Shown here piece after piece: positions 17,733-27,019 of a DNA stretch of 51,330 bases (the first letter of the stretch is position 1; each line of letters starts with the position of its first letter). A program made the position numbers and the translations under genes. The DNA lies in contig JAFNAR010000018.1 of the NCBI GenBank assembly GCA_017860255.1, positions 1 to 51,330 on the forward strand. The letters run 5' to 3'. Origin of the DNA: Bacteroidota bacterium (lineage in GTDB: Bacteria; Bacteroidota; Bacteroidia; Bacteroidales; P3). The notes under the pieces were generated by a model. The model was given only the letters and a program-made list of their open reading frames with translations, searched no databases and was not told where the DNA came from.

Positions 17733-18212
17733 CTAATCACGACTCAACAAACACACTGAATGTGCTGCAACTCCTTCTTTTTTGCCTACAAAACCAAGAT
17801 GTTCGGTTGTTGTAGCTTTAATGTTTATATCTTCCAAGTCAATATCCATTACCTTTGAAAGAGTTTGTTGCATTTGAGGGATATAGGATGAGATTTTTGG
17901 ACTTTGAAGACAGATAATTGTATCAATGTTTTCTATCTTAAATCCTTTTTCTCTAACTTTTTCAATAGTGTCTTTAAGTAATATTTTACTGTCTATTCCT
18001 TTGAATTCTTTATTTGTATCTGGATATAAATAGCCTATATCTCTTAAAGAGGCAGCTCCAAGCAATGAATCAATAATAGCATGTATAAGTACATCAGCAT
18101 CGGAGTGTCCAATTGCTCCAAAAGGACTTTCAATTTTGATTCCTCCCAAGTAGAAAGGGCAGTCTTGTTTTAATTGATGCACATCGTAGCCGATGCCAAC
18201 TCTATATTTCAT
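17733..18212 (-). CDS. ispF: 2-C-methyl-D-erythritol 2,4-cyclodiphosphate synthase
   Basis: Forms the cyclodiphosphate intermediate of the MEP isoprenoid pathway in the cytoplasm. The 159-residue length is standard. The zinc-binding pattern GYDVHQL opens the protein (Asp and His ligands), followed by GHSDADVLIHAIIDSLLGAA, and by the C-terminal TTTEHLGFVGKKEGVAA. It follows porV by 11 nt on the minus strand and is probably the last gene of a porU-porV-ispF transcript. Confidence 0.96.
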   Translation of the reverse strand: MKYRVGIGYDVHQLKQDCPFYLGGIKIESPFGAIGHSDADVLIHAIIDSLLGAASLRDIGYLYPDTNKEFKGIDSKILLKDTIEKVREKGFKIENIDTIICLQSPKISSYIPQMQQTLSKVMDIDLEDINIKATTTEHLGFVGKKEGVAAHSVCLLSRD

Positions 18213-18223
18213 TGATTTATTTT

Positions 18224-19414
18224 CTATTTAAAGTCAAATGAAAGAGATAATCTTAAGGTATTTTTTAAAGGGTGGTTATTTCCAACTGTTGGAACAAGAT
18301 ATGCTATATCTAATTGCATAATATTATATTTAAATCCACCACCAAAGGTCATATATTGACGTCCACCTTTTTTAGGGTTTTCATAGAAGAATCCACCTCT
18401 AACATAAAGAAACTTGTTGTAAACCCATTCTGCACCAGCAGAAATGTTTATTTCTTGCATTTCTTCAGTAAATCCATTTGGAGCATCGTAGAATGATTGG
18501 AAAACTCCTTGCATAACTCCAACATTATTGTCATAACCTTTAACAATAACATTTGTTGAGTCATCATAAATTGCAGGTGTAGGAACCAATAGTTTGTTGA
18601 AGTCTAACAAAAGGGAAAGTGAATTAAACTGATTGAAGTCCATTGTATATCTTCCTCCAATACGTAGATTGGCTGGTTGAAATTCTTTTTGTATGGCTTG
18701 AGAATAAGAAATCTTAGAACCAAGATTTGCAATTTGAAGTCCAAGAGCAAAAGACTTGTCTTCATTTTCTCCTATTGTTTTTTGATAGTATAGGCCAATG
18801 TCTGTTCCAAATGCGTTTGCTGCATGAGTTGAGCTTGTCCCAACGTTTTGTCCTTGGGTTAAATCAGAACGAATGTATCTTCCAGTTACTGATGCTGACA
18901 AATTATCAGATAGTTTCATTGAGTAAGCAAGGTCAAGTGCAAATTCGTTTGGTTTAAAGTTACCTTTGTTTTCTGCATTAACATCATAAAAGTCTATGCT
19001 TCCTAAAGAAAAATAAGTTAATGAACCTCCAACTGCACTTCTTTCGTTTATTTTGTAGAAAGCAGAAAGATAAGAAAGGTCAATATCTCCAACCAAATCT
19101 CTAAGCCATGGAGTGTAAGAGAAGGCAACTCCTGCTGTTTTTTCTGAAAATGCCAATTTAGCTGCATTATAGTGTATTGAGTTTGCATCAGGTGTTGTTG
19201 CAGCACCAACGTCTCCCATAGCTCCAGAACGAGAATCAGGTGCAATTAAAAGTAATGGGACACCAGTGCTTATTACTCTTACTCCATCTTCAATTTTTTG
19301 ACGAAGTATTACATCATTATTGTCTAATGTTTGAGCTTTTAGAGTTTTGTTGCTTATTAATGTTACAACAATTAAAAGATATAGAGCTGCTCTTTTCACT
19401 TTTGATATTTTCAT
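18224..19414 (-). CDS. porV: T9SS outer-membrane protein PorV
   Basis: A 396-residue FadL-like beta-barrel. A signal peptide precedes the mature start near QTLDNND. The diagnostic N-terminal region reads VPLLLIAPDSRSGAMGDVG and DANSIHYNAAKLAF, and the last residues (RLSLSFDF) form a terminal beta strand with an aromatic end. In the type IX secretion system PorV carries finished substrates from the translocon to the PorU attachment complex. It lies 76 nt downstream of porU; this pairing is common in Bacteroidetes and supports both calls. Confidence 0.93.
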   Translation of the reverse strand: MKISKVKRAALYLLIVVTLISNKTLKAQTLDNNDVILRQKIEDGVRVISTGVPLLLIAPDSRSGAMGDVGAATTPDANSIHYNAAKLAFSEKTAGVAFSYTPWLRDLVGDIDLSYLSAFYKINERSAVGGSLTYFSLGSIDFYDVNAENKGNFKPNEFALDLAYSMKLSDNLSASVTGRYIRSDLTQGQNVGTSSTHAANAFGTDIGLYYQKTIGENEDKSFALGLQIANLGSKISYSQAIQKEFQPANLRIGGRYTMDFNQFNSLSLLLDFNKLLVPTPAIYDDSTNVIVKGYDNNVGVMQGVFQSFYDAPNGFTEEMQEINISAGAEWVYNKFLYVRGGFFYENPKKGGRQYMTFGGGFKYNIMQLDIAYLVPTVGNNHPLKNTLRLSLSFDFK

Positions 19415-19490
19415 TTCTGTTTTTCTCTTTTGTTAAATTGAAGTTTATAAAACGATATAAATTGAAGTTTATTATTCTTCTCTAAATTTT

Positions 19491-22400
19491 TTATAGGATT
19501 ACTAATTTTTTTGATTCAGAGTATTCTTTTCCGCTTTCTGTATTAATTAGCATCCTGTAAATATAAATTCCTGCCTTAAGTTTTTGACCACCATCAGTTG
19601 TGCCATCCCATTGAATTGGTCCTATGGTGTATCCATTTGAAGGATTATTTACAGGAATTGTTTTAACTCTCATGCCAGCAGTGTTGAAAATATGTATTTC
19701 GGCACTTTTAATTTTAGAGTTTTGATTATGTTCTAAAAAGAAACTTGTTGAATTTTTAAATGGGTTAGGGTAGTTTTTTAGGTTAGAAAATGTCTCTTCA
19801 TTTTTACTGATAACATTGAATGTTATGGTTGCTGAGGAAGAGAAATTGAATATATTCCATGCTTTTAGGGTTAGTGTGTGTTCTCCTTCGTTTAAAGAGT
19901 AGAAAGGAAATCTTATGTAACCTTTATTGGCATCAAGTTGGTCTTGTTCGAAGAAATCATTTAAAATAAAAGTGTTGGCTGCATTATCAAGGGTTGCAGT
20001 TAGGTCGTGTCCTAATCCACTTCCAACAGTGTTAATTGCAATATTGTCAGAAACAACAGCATAAAGTTCAGGATTTTCATTTGTTATTCCTCCAGAGCGG
20101 AAATTGCTATCTCCAATATATAGTTTCACAATTGGTCTTGTTTCAACGACAATAACACTATTATCAATTCCTCCAACAACAAACTTATCACAATATCCAC
20201 CAGCATCAGCACTGTCAGAATAAGCATAATAGCTTAATTTTCCATAACCATAATTATAGGCAATGTCTTTTGGCATAGTGAAAGTATGTGTGAAAAGTCC
20301 ATTTTCAACCTTTGTTTTTGATTTATGAAGAATGTTTTTTTGTTGTTCAAATGATAATCGAGAGCCATTATTTTCATTGTCTAAGGTGTAGTAAGTGCTT
20401 GACTTATCAAATAAAGTTATTTGAACTTCTCCGTTAAAATCACTAATGAAATTTGAATCTGCATCCATAATTTTTCCACTGATAGTAACATTTGATAAGG
20501 CTTTTAAAGTATCGTTTTCAATCTCTGGGTCAATTCCATTAATACTTGTTGTTACTACTTTGTATTGAGGTAGGCTAATCCTAAGAGCAGGGTCTCCTAA
20601 AAGAATTACGCATCTTTGGTCTGAACTAACAGGAGATATTGCTCTGTCGTTTTTAGTTACAGAATATGCTTCACCAAATGTTCTTGTTTTATGATTTTCA
20701 AGACTCTCTAATGTATATTGATGGAAACGCTGATTCATCATATCGTTTGCGTAAATTGGTCTTGAAGCAGAAATTGCTGCAATCATTCCTCCATTTTTGC
20801 TAAGTAATGAATATTCTGCTGCTGAAGGTTTGTCAACCATATCAAAACGAGCAAAAGAGCATGTTGAAGTAATCATAAGTGGCAAAGAGTTATAGTTAGT
20901 CCATCCCATTATGTCGGTAATGGTTATTAATCTTTCACTTGAGAGGTGGTCTTCAGAGCCATGTCCAACATAATTAAAAATCAAACAACCTTTTTTCATT
21001 TGCTGGTTAATTGCTTTTGAGGCATCTGGATAAGTGCTACCTGAAGAGGAGGAATATTGCTTGTAAGCATCGGAATAAATTTTAACAGCATTTATTTGAG
21101 GTTGTTGAAGTTTGGTTTGCTCAAATATGTTTTCCACATCAGCAATAAAATAATGATCTCCTGGATCTGCATCATCAGCAGTTAAAACTGAATAATTTCT
21201 CCAATCAGTAATTTTATCTTTATCTAAAATATCTTTTCTTAAAAGGTATCTTTCTGACTTATTAACCAAAATTTCTGCCTGTTCAACTGTTGAAACTGGG
21301 AAACGACCTATTCCAATCATTAAAGAATCTCTTAAAGACATACTGTAATTTCCTTTTGCATTTGGAGAAAGATAACCAATAAAATCTTCTGCAGGGAAAT
21401 GTTCATCTGCTAATGATTTGTTATCCATCTGATAGGTTAAAACAAAATTATTATTATATTTTAAAATGTTCTTGTTGTCGTATGTCCCGTCTCCAAACAA
21501 TAAAACATTTTTAGGATTTTTCCCTTCAGAAAGATATTTATTATAAAGCATCCTTAAATATTCCTTATAAGCTAAAAAATCAGGAGTTCCAGAAGAAAAT
21601 TCATTATACACTTGTTCTGTTGTAACAACCTTTGTTTTTAAATTGTTATGTTCTTTATGAATTTTAGCCAAACGATTAGCTTGTTCAAGGAAAAGAGGAT
21701 GAGTAATTATTACATAATCCACAGGTTCAGAAGCGTGAAGGTTTTGATTTATAACCTTTCCAATTGGCTTAACGGTGCTGAAATTTGAATTATAGTTAAA
21801 AACAACAACATCTCTTAAACTATCACTTAAAAGATTGAAATTATATGTCTTGTTGTTTGAGTTGTAATTCCCAATTATTTGAGTAGGGTTAATCCAATTA
21901 GTTACATCCCAAACAACAACATTATCGTTTTGAACATTTGAAATAACATTAGTTACAATTTGATTCGTTCCCAGAAATTCTGTTGTTTTATATTTTAAAA
22001 TTGTAGGGAAGGAGTATTGAAGTTTTTTATCATAGTTTACTAATATGTAATCCAACCAACCTTTTGAAAGGGAATTGCCTTGAAATGTTACACTTACTTT
22101 GTTATTTACAGTCTTAATGTTATTAATTGTTTTTCTAATTGTTTTGTCATTTGGACATGGTCCTGAGTTATCAGTTTTTGGTAAAAAAGTGATAGTATCA
22201 ATCATTGTGTTATTATAGTTAAACACAAATGAAGTTGTAATATCGCTTTTAACAGCAGGCTTATATTCAATAATTGCAGGCTTAACTAAATTGTTGTTTC
22301 TATCAACTAATGGTGTCCTTAAATCTAATGGATATTCTTCTGTTTTATTTACAATAAATTGTTTTCCCATCCAAAGGCGACCACTTTCATTAACATTAAC

Positions 22401-22961
22401 CAATTCTTGTTTGGAAAGAAAATAATCTCTTGTTGAAATTGATGTAGTGTCAGCAACTAAACCTTGATTTGAAATTGAACTAATTCTTTTCTTTTGACCA
22501 ATTGAGTCGCTAAAAGTAACGAAATAGTAGTATTGATCAGAATATGGATGAATATTAAAACTCCAGCAGTTTTCATTCTTATTATAATCCCATGTTGTTC
22601 CTCCTTCTCCATAAAAAATCACATAACCTCCTTGTGAGAAATTATTATTAGGGTCGTAAACATAAATTGAGTTTTCCAATAAATCGGAATAAGTGCGAAG
22701 AGAATTGTTTGAAGAAATTTGCCTTCCTCCATTACCATAGATTGATAATTTTGAAGAATTAATTTTTTCTGCAGGAACCCCCATTGCAATAAAATCATTG
22801 TAGGTTATCTTATATAACCCAGAGGAGGATATAGAAAATTTATACCAATCTCCATGTGCCAAAACAGAGGAATCGGGATAACTAATGGATTGAGCATAAA
22901 GTCCACTACTCAATGTCATAAGGCTTATAATAAGCAATTTAATAAGATTTTTCTTTCCCAT
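19491..22961 (-). CDS. porU: T9SS C-terminal signal peptidase/sortase PorU
   Basis: The 1156-residue gingipain-like (C25) cysteine peptidase has a signal peptide (LLIISLMTLSSGLYAQ). The catalytic His667 is in the phrase FNYVGHGSEDH and Cys701 in MITSTCSFARFD. An Ig-like region follows and a C-terminal T9SS-type domain with YPNPFKNS and KAGIYIYRML. PorU removes the sorting domain from substrates and joins them to surface lipopolysaccharide. Substrates in this window would include the LRR protein at 9049-12423. It is followed by porV and faces away from porP. Intact and of usual length. Confidence 0.95.
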   Translation of the reverse strand: MGKKNLIKLLIISLMTLSSGLYAQSISYPDSSVLAHGDWYKFSISSSGLYKITYNDFIAMGVPAEKINSSKLSIYGNGGRQISSNNSLRTYSDLLENSIYVYDPNNNFSQGGYVIFYGEGGTTWDYNKNENCWSFNIHPYSDQYYYFVTFSDSIGQKKRISSISNQGLVADTTSISTRDYFLSKQELVNVNESGRLWMGKQFIVNKTEEYPLDLRTPLVDRNNNLVKPAIIEYKPAVKSDITTSFVFNYNNTMIDTITFLPKTDNSGPCPNDKTIRKTINNIKTVNNKVSVTFQGNSLSKGWLDYILVNYDKKLQYSFPTILKYKTTEFLGTNQIVTNVISNVQNDNVVVWDVTNWINPTQIIGNYNSNNKTYNFNLLSDSLRDVVVFNYNSNFSTVKPIGKVINQNLHASEPVDYVIITHPLFLEQANRLAKIHKEHNNLKTKVVTTEQVYNEFSSGTPDFLAYKEYLRMLYNKYLSEGKNPKNVLLFGDGTYDNKNILKYNNNFVLTYQMDNKSLADEHFPAEDFIGYLSPNAKGNYSMSLRDSLMIGIGRFPVSTVEQAEILVNKSERYLLRKDILDKDKITDWRNYSVLTADDADPGDHYFIADVENIFEQTKLQQPQINAVKIYSDAYKQYSSSSGSTYPDASKAINQQMKKGCLIFNYVGHGSEDHLSSERLITITDIMGWTNYNSLPLMITSTCSFARFDMVDKPSAAEYSLLSKNGGMIAAISASRPIYANDMMNQRFHQYTLESLENHKTRTFGEAYSVTKNDRAISPVSSDQRCVILLGDPALRISLPQYKVVTTSINGIDPEIENDTLKALSNVTISGKIMDADSNFISDFNGEVQITLFDKSSTYYTLDNENNGSRLSFEQQKNILHKSKTKVENGLFTHTFTMPKDIAYNYGYGKLSYYAYSDSADAGGYCDKFVVGGIDNSVIVVETRPIVKLYIGDSNFRSGGITNENPELYAVVSDNIAINTVGSGLGHDLTATLDNAANTFILNDFFEQDQLDANKGYIRFPFYSLNEGEHTLTLKAWNIFNFSSSATITFNVISKNEETFSNLKNYPNPFKNSTSFFLEHNQNSKIKSAEIHIFNTAGMRVKTIPVNNPSNGYTIGPIQWDGTTDGGQKLKAGIYIYRMLINTESGKEYSESKKLVIL

Positions 22962-23298
22962 AATTTGAATTAAATTTATTCAACCTCAATATAAACACGA
23001 AAAATTATTATTTATTGTTGAGTTAAATCAAAACAATAAAAATATTAATTGTACATCATAAATCTTATGGATAATTATTTTTTTCGTATTTTTGAAACTT
23101 AAAATACAATAATTCTGTATAATGGATTAAAATTCTTTATGCAAGAAAATATTTAATTGCCAATTTTATGCTTGAAAAACAATGATTAAGGAAGTAAAAA
23201 GTAAAATTTTACTCCCTATCTTATGAATCGTTTGTAATTTTTTTGTAATATTGCCAATTGAATTTATACACTATTAAGGATAAATAAACAAACTGATA
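22962..23298. other. divergent porU/porP intergenic region
   Basis: 337 nt without a reading frame. The only sigma-like element seen is TATTTTTG at 23087-23094 (plus strand), with no clear -33 partner. If used, it would give the porP message a leader of about 200 nt. A second weaker candidate is TAATATTG at 23246-23253. No long repeat or word array is seen here, in contrast to other gene-free stretches of the window. Confidence 0.4.
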
Positions 23299-24279
23299 AT
23301 GAAAAAAATCATACTATTTACACTGATAGCATTTATGGCTTTAGTTGGTGAATTACAGGCGCAAGACCCTCATTTTTCACAATTTTATGCTAATCCACTT
23401 TATGTAAATCCTGCTTTTGCTGGTTCAAGCATATGTCCAAGATTAGGATTTACTGTTAGAGATCAGTGGCCAAGCTTAGGTGCATTTCAAACAGCAACAG
23501 TTTCTTATGACCAATATGTTGATTTTTTGAGTGGAGGTATTGGAGCAATTATTCTGGGCGATAAGTCAGGAGATGCTTTCCGTGCAACTTCATTTTCATT
23601 GATGTATTCATTAAGACTAAAATTGACTCGAAAAATAAATATAAATCTTGCTCTTCAAGCTTCAGTTGCAAATAGGAGTTTGGATTTCACTAATTTGACT
23701 TTTGCAGATATGATTGACCCTCGTTATGGATTTATTTATTCAACTCAAGCTCAAGTTCCACCAAGTTTAAGCAATACTTACGCTGACTTTGCTGCAGGAA
23801 CAGTTGTTTATGGTGAAAACTGGTATGGAGGTGCTGCTTTTGCTCATTTAACTCAACCAGATGATGGATTTGTTTCTTATAATAGATTGCCACTGAAAGT
23901 AACTATTCATGGAGGTGCGAAATTTAATATAAGCAGAGATAAAAGAAGAACAAATGCTTTCTTTGGAGCTCCAATAATATCTCCAAATGTAATTTATAAC
24001 ATGCAAGGAAAATTTCATGACCTTAACTATGGACTATATTTAGATTGGTCTCCATTTATTGTTGGTGCATGGTTCCGTCAAGGCTTTGAAAATCCTGATG
24101 CTTTTGTTTTTATGGCTGGAGTACAACATGGAATGTTTAAGATTGGATATAGTTACGACATAACAGTGTCTTCTCTTTCTAATGTTTCAGGAGGAGCTCA
24201 TGAAATTTCACTTGGAGTACAATTTAATTGCCCAGAAAAACGTAAGAAGTTAAAATCAATAGACTGTCCTACTTTCTAA
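23299..24279 (+). CDS. PorP/SprF-family T9SS outer-membrane protein
   Basis: 326 residues. The signal peptide ends near LQAQ, and the family hallmark DPHFSQFYANPLYVNPAFAG follows at once. The rest is alternating strands with YADFAAGTVVYGENWYGGAAF and a late GYSYDITVSSLSNVSGGAHEISL, typical of the C-terminal barrel. PorP/SprF proteins work with PorK/GldK complexes or help anchor specific substrates. Most genomes have several paralogues, so this need not be the core PorP. It is followed by gldJ after 83 nt and probably co-transcribed. Confidence 0.9.
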   Translation: MKKIILFTLIAFMALVGELQAQDPHFSQFYANPLYVNPAFAGSSICPRLGFTVRDQWPSLGAFQTATVSYDQYVDFLSGGIGAIILGDKSGDAFRATSFSLMYSLRLKLTRKININLALQASVANRSLDFTNLTFADMIDPRYGFIYSTQAQVPPSLSNTYADFAAGTVVYGENWYGGAAFAHLTQPDDGFVSYNRLPLKVTIHGGAKFNISRDKRRTNAFFGAPIISPNVIYNMQGKFHDLNYGLYLDWSPFIVGAWFRQGFENPDAFVFMAGVQHGMFKIGYSYDITVSSLSNVSGGAHEISLGVQFNCPEKRKKLKSIDCPTF

Positions 24280-24362
24280 GAGAAAGCTGTAACAAAAATT
24301 GCTAAACAATAGTATAAGAGAGAAAGTATAAAGTTAAGAATAATAATAAAAATATATTTTGT

Positions 24363-25883
24363 ATGAAAAAAAGTGCATTCAAAAAGATTTTATTTAGCAT
24401 AGCAATAGTAACACTACTGTTTGGTTGTAAAGGAAACCCTAACGTTTCTACAACAACTGGATGGAATTATGATGACCCTGCTTGGGGAGGATTTGAATCT
24501 GCTATGCCTAATGATCAATTAGACCCTAACGGAATGGTATTTGTAGAGGGAGGAACATATGTTATGGGACAAACTACTGATAATGTACGTAAGGAATGGG
24601 ATAATCAACCTCGTAGAGCTACAGTTTCATCTTTCTATATGGATGAATGTGAAGTTTCAAACCAAGATTATAGAGAATACTTGTATTGGTTGCAAAGAGC
24701 TTATGGTAATGACTATCCAGAATATGTTAAGAAAGCATTGCCTGATACTCTTGTATGGAGATCTAAATTAGCTTTAGACGAAGCTTATGTTGAAAACTAT
24801 TTCCGTCATCCAAACTATGCTGATTTCCCTGTTGTTGGAGTTTCATGGCTTCAAGCAGTTGAATATGCAAATTGGAGAACTGACCGTGTAAATGAAAGAA
24901 TATTGGTTGATAATGGATATTTGGAATTAGACTTAGATGGTCAAGGAGACAATACTTTCAACACTGATGCTTATTATGCAGGATTATATGAAGGATTGGT
25001 TTTGGAAGAAAAACAAAATTTAGACCCAAGTTCTGAAGGAACAAGAAAGATTAAAATTGAAGACGGACTTTTATTACCTAAGTTCCGTTTACCAACCGAA
25101 GCAGAATGGGAATTTGCCGCTTATGCTCTAATTGGAAATAGCTATGATGAAAGAATTGTTGAAAGAAGAATTTACCCTTGGAATGGCTATCAAGTTAGAA
25201 CAGACGATAAGAAATATTATGGTGAAATGTTAGCAAATTTCAAACGTACTAAGGGAGATGCAATGGGAACAGCAGGAGCTTTAAATGACCATTGGGAATA
25301 CACTGCACCAGTAGCGTTCTATTTCCCTAACGATTACGGTTTATATAATATGGCAGGTAACGTTGCTGAATGGTGTTTGGATGTTTATCGTCCTTCAACA
25401 GGTCAAGATGCAGAAGACATTAACCCATTCCGTGGAAATGTTTATATAACTAAGGTTTTGGATGCTGACGGAATGATTTCAGAAAAAGACTCTTTAGGCA
25501 GAATTAGCTATAGAGAAGTAACCGTTGCTGAAAACATTAATCGTACAAATTACAAACAAGCAGATAACATTAACTATCTTGATGGTGACCTTCGTTCTCA
25601 ACTAACTGATCAATGGAAAAAAGAACAAACAGAAGGAGAAGATGTTGTTACTTATGAAGAAGACCCAGAAGCACAACCAGTGTCTGAATCAAATAAAATG
25701 TATGAATATGGAGTTACTTCATTAATTACAGATAAGGTAAGAGTTGTTAAGGGTGGTTCATGGAAAGACAGAGCATTCTATTTAAGCCCAGGACAAAGAA
25801 GATTCTTAGACCAAACTAAGAGCACAGATTGGATTGGTTTCCGTTGTGCTATGGATCAACTTGGATCAAAAAGTTTATACTAA
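24363..25883 (+). CDS. gldJ: gliding/T9SS lipoprotein GldJ
   Basis: A 506-residue lipoprotein: lipobox LLFGC with Cys22, then TTGWNYDDPAWGGFES and a formylglycine-generating-enzyme-like (SUMF1) fold with VFVEGGTYVMGQT, FYMDECEVSNQDYREYLYW, FRLPTEAEWEFAAYA and the C-terminal GGSWKDRAFYLSPGQRRFL. The ALPDTLVWRSKLA and YVENYFRHPNYADFPVVG phrases favour GldJ over the related GldK/PorK. In Flavobacterium johnsoniae gldJ also lies next to porU and porV. It stabilises the T9SS/gliding apparatus at the outer membrane. The large insertion at about 190-235 is normal for GldJ. A strong terminator follows. Confidence 0.88.
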   Translation: MKKSAFKKILFSIAIVTLLFGCKGNPNVSTTTGWNYDDPAWGGFESAMPNDQLDPNGMVFVEGGTYVMGQTTDNVRKEWDNQPRRATVSSFYMDECEVSNQDYREYLYWLQRAYGNDYPEYVKKALPDTLVWRSKLALDEAYVENYFRHPNYADFPVVGVSWLQAVEYANWRTDRVNERILVDNGYLELDLDGQGDNTFNTDAYYAGLYEGLVLEEKQNLDPSSEGTRKIKIEDGLLLPKFRLPTEAEWEFAAYALIGNSYDERIVERRIYPWNGYQVRTDDKKYYGEMLANFKRTKGDAMGTAGALNDHWEYTAPVAFYFPNDYGLYNMAGNVAEWCLDVYRPSTGQDAEDINPFRGNVYITKVLDADGMISEKDSLGRISYREVTVAENINRTNYKQADNINYLDGDLRSQLTDQWKKEQTEGEDVVTYEEDPEAQPVSESNKMYEYGVTSLITDKVRVVKGGSWKDRAFYLSPGQRRFLDQTKSTDWIGFRCAMDQLGSKSLY

Positions 25884-25906
25884 TACATAATTATATATGA
25901 TAAGAG

Positions 25907-25934
25907 GTCTCACCTTAAAGGTGAGACTTTTTTT
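25907..25934 (+). terminator. intrinsic terminator after gldJ
   Basis: gtctcacct (25907-25915) pairs perfectly with aggtgagac (25919-25927) around a 3-nt loop and is followed by seven T. This ends the porP-gldJ transcript. Confidence 0.95.
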
Positions 25935-25968
25935 ATATCAAATTTTTTCCTAATTTCGCAACTTCATT

Positions 25969-26976
25969 ATGACAAAGAAATACGAACAAATATTAGAAGA
26001 TTTTCAAACCAAAAACTTTTCACCAATCTATGTTTTAACTGGAGATGAGCCTTTCTATATTGATGCTTTGTCTGAAAAGTTTGATTCTTCTCTTTTGGAT
26101 GAAAGCGAAAAAGACTTTAATCAAACAGTGCTTTATGGAAGAGATATAACAATTGATGATATTATTTCCAATGCCAAGCTTTATCCCATGATGTCGGACT
26201 ATAGATTAGTTTTGGTTCGCGAGGCACAAGATATTGATAAAAAAGATTGGTCAAAATTTGATTCCTATTTCAATAATCCTATACCAACAACAGTTATAGT
26301 TATATGTTATAAGTATAAGAGCATAGATAAGTCTTTCTTGAAGAAGGTTGATAAGGCAGGTGCTGTTTTTGAAAGCAAGAAACTTTACGATAGTGCAATA
26401 CCTCAATGGATAGTTAATTATGCAAAGTCAATAGGTTTGAAAATAAATCCTTATGGCTCACAGATTATTGCAGACTACTTGGGAAACAATTTAGAGAAAA
26501 TTGCAAACGAACTCTCCAAACTAAAGCTTAACCTAAAACAAGACGAAGAGATAACAATCAATCATATTGAGCAATATATTGGAATAAGTAAGGATTTTAA
26601 TGTATTTGAATTGCAAAAAGCCTTAGCCACAAGGGATGTGCTTTCAGCAAATAGAATAATCAACTATTTTGATGCCAATCCAAAGGAAAACCCAATTCAA
26701 ATAGTATTTCCGTCACTTTTGTCCTATTTCACAAAGGTTATAATAGCCTCACAAGTAAAAGACAAAACACCCGATAATGTAGCTAAAGCAATTGGCGTAA
26801 ACAAATTCTTCGTTAAAGAATATATCACTGCAATAAACAACTATAGCTTAGATAAACTCTTTCAAATAATAGCACTTTTAAGAGAATATGACCTAAAGTC
26901 AAAAGGCTTAGACGTTGCACCCAATGTTTCAAATGGCGATTTATTAAAAGAATTAGTATTCAAAATAACTCATTAA
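25969..26976 (+). CDS. holA: DNA polymerase III delta subunit
   Basis: The clamp-loader delta subunit, 335 residues. The N-terminus reads FSPIYVLTGDEPFYIDAL, followed by the domain-1 phrases SDYRLVLVREAQDI and VIVICYKYKSIDKSF, then the lid segment YLGNNLEKIANELSKLKL and the C-terminal collar helices (GVNKFFVKEYITAINNYS, REYDLKSKG). It opens the sliding clamp during replication. It sits 35 nt after the gldJ terminator. Near-promoter TAATTTCG at about 25952 has one mismatch to TAnnTTTG. Complete. Confidence 0.93.
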   Translation: MTKKYEQILEDFQTKNFSPIYVLTGDEPFYIDALSEKFDSSLLDESEKDFNQTVLYGRDITIDDIISNAKLYPMMSDYRLVLVREAQDIDKKDWSKFDSYFNNPIPTTVIVICYKYKSIDKSFLKKVDKAGAVFESKKLYDSAIPQWIVNYAKSIGLKINPYGSQIIADYLGNNLEKIANELSKLKLNLKQDEEITINHIEQYIGISKDFNVFELQKALATRDVLSANRIINYFDANPKENPIQIVFPSLLSYFTKVIIASQVKDKTPDNVAKAIGVNKFFVKEYITAINNYSLDKLFQIIALLREYDLKSKGLDVAPNVSNGDLLKELVFKITH

Positions 26977-27019
26977 ATTACAACGTACCAAAAATAATTA
27001 TTTTTAACACTTTATCCGT

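Noticed and set aside
19434..19472. Direct repeat taaattgaagttta between porU and porV
   Set aside because: Two short AT-rich copies only, with no third copy and no symmetry; probably chance.
19240..19485. Leu-rich plus-strand frame over the porV 5' end
   Set aside because: Mirror of the porV signal-peptide codons; no independent support.
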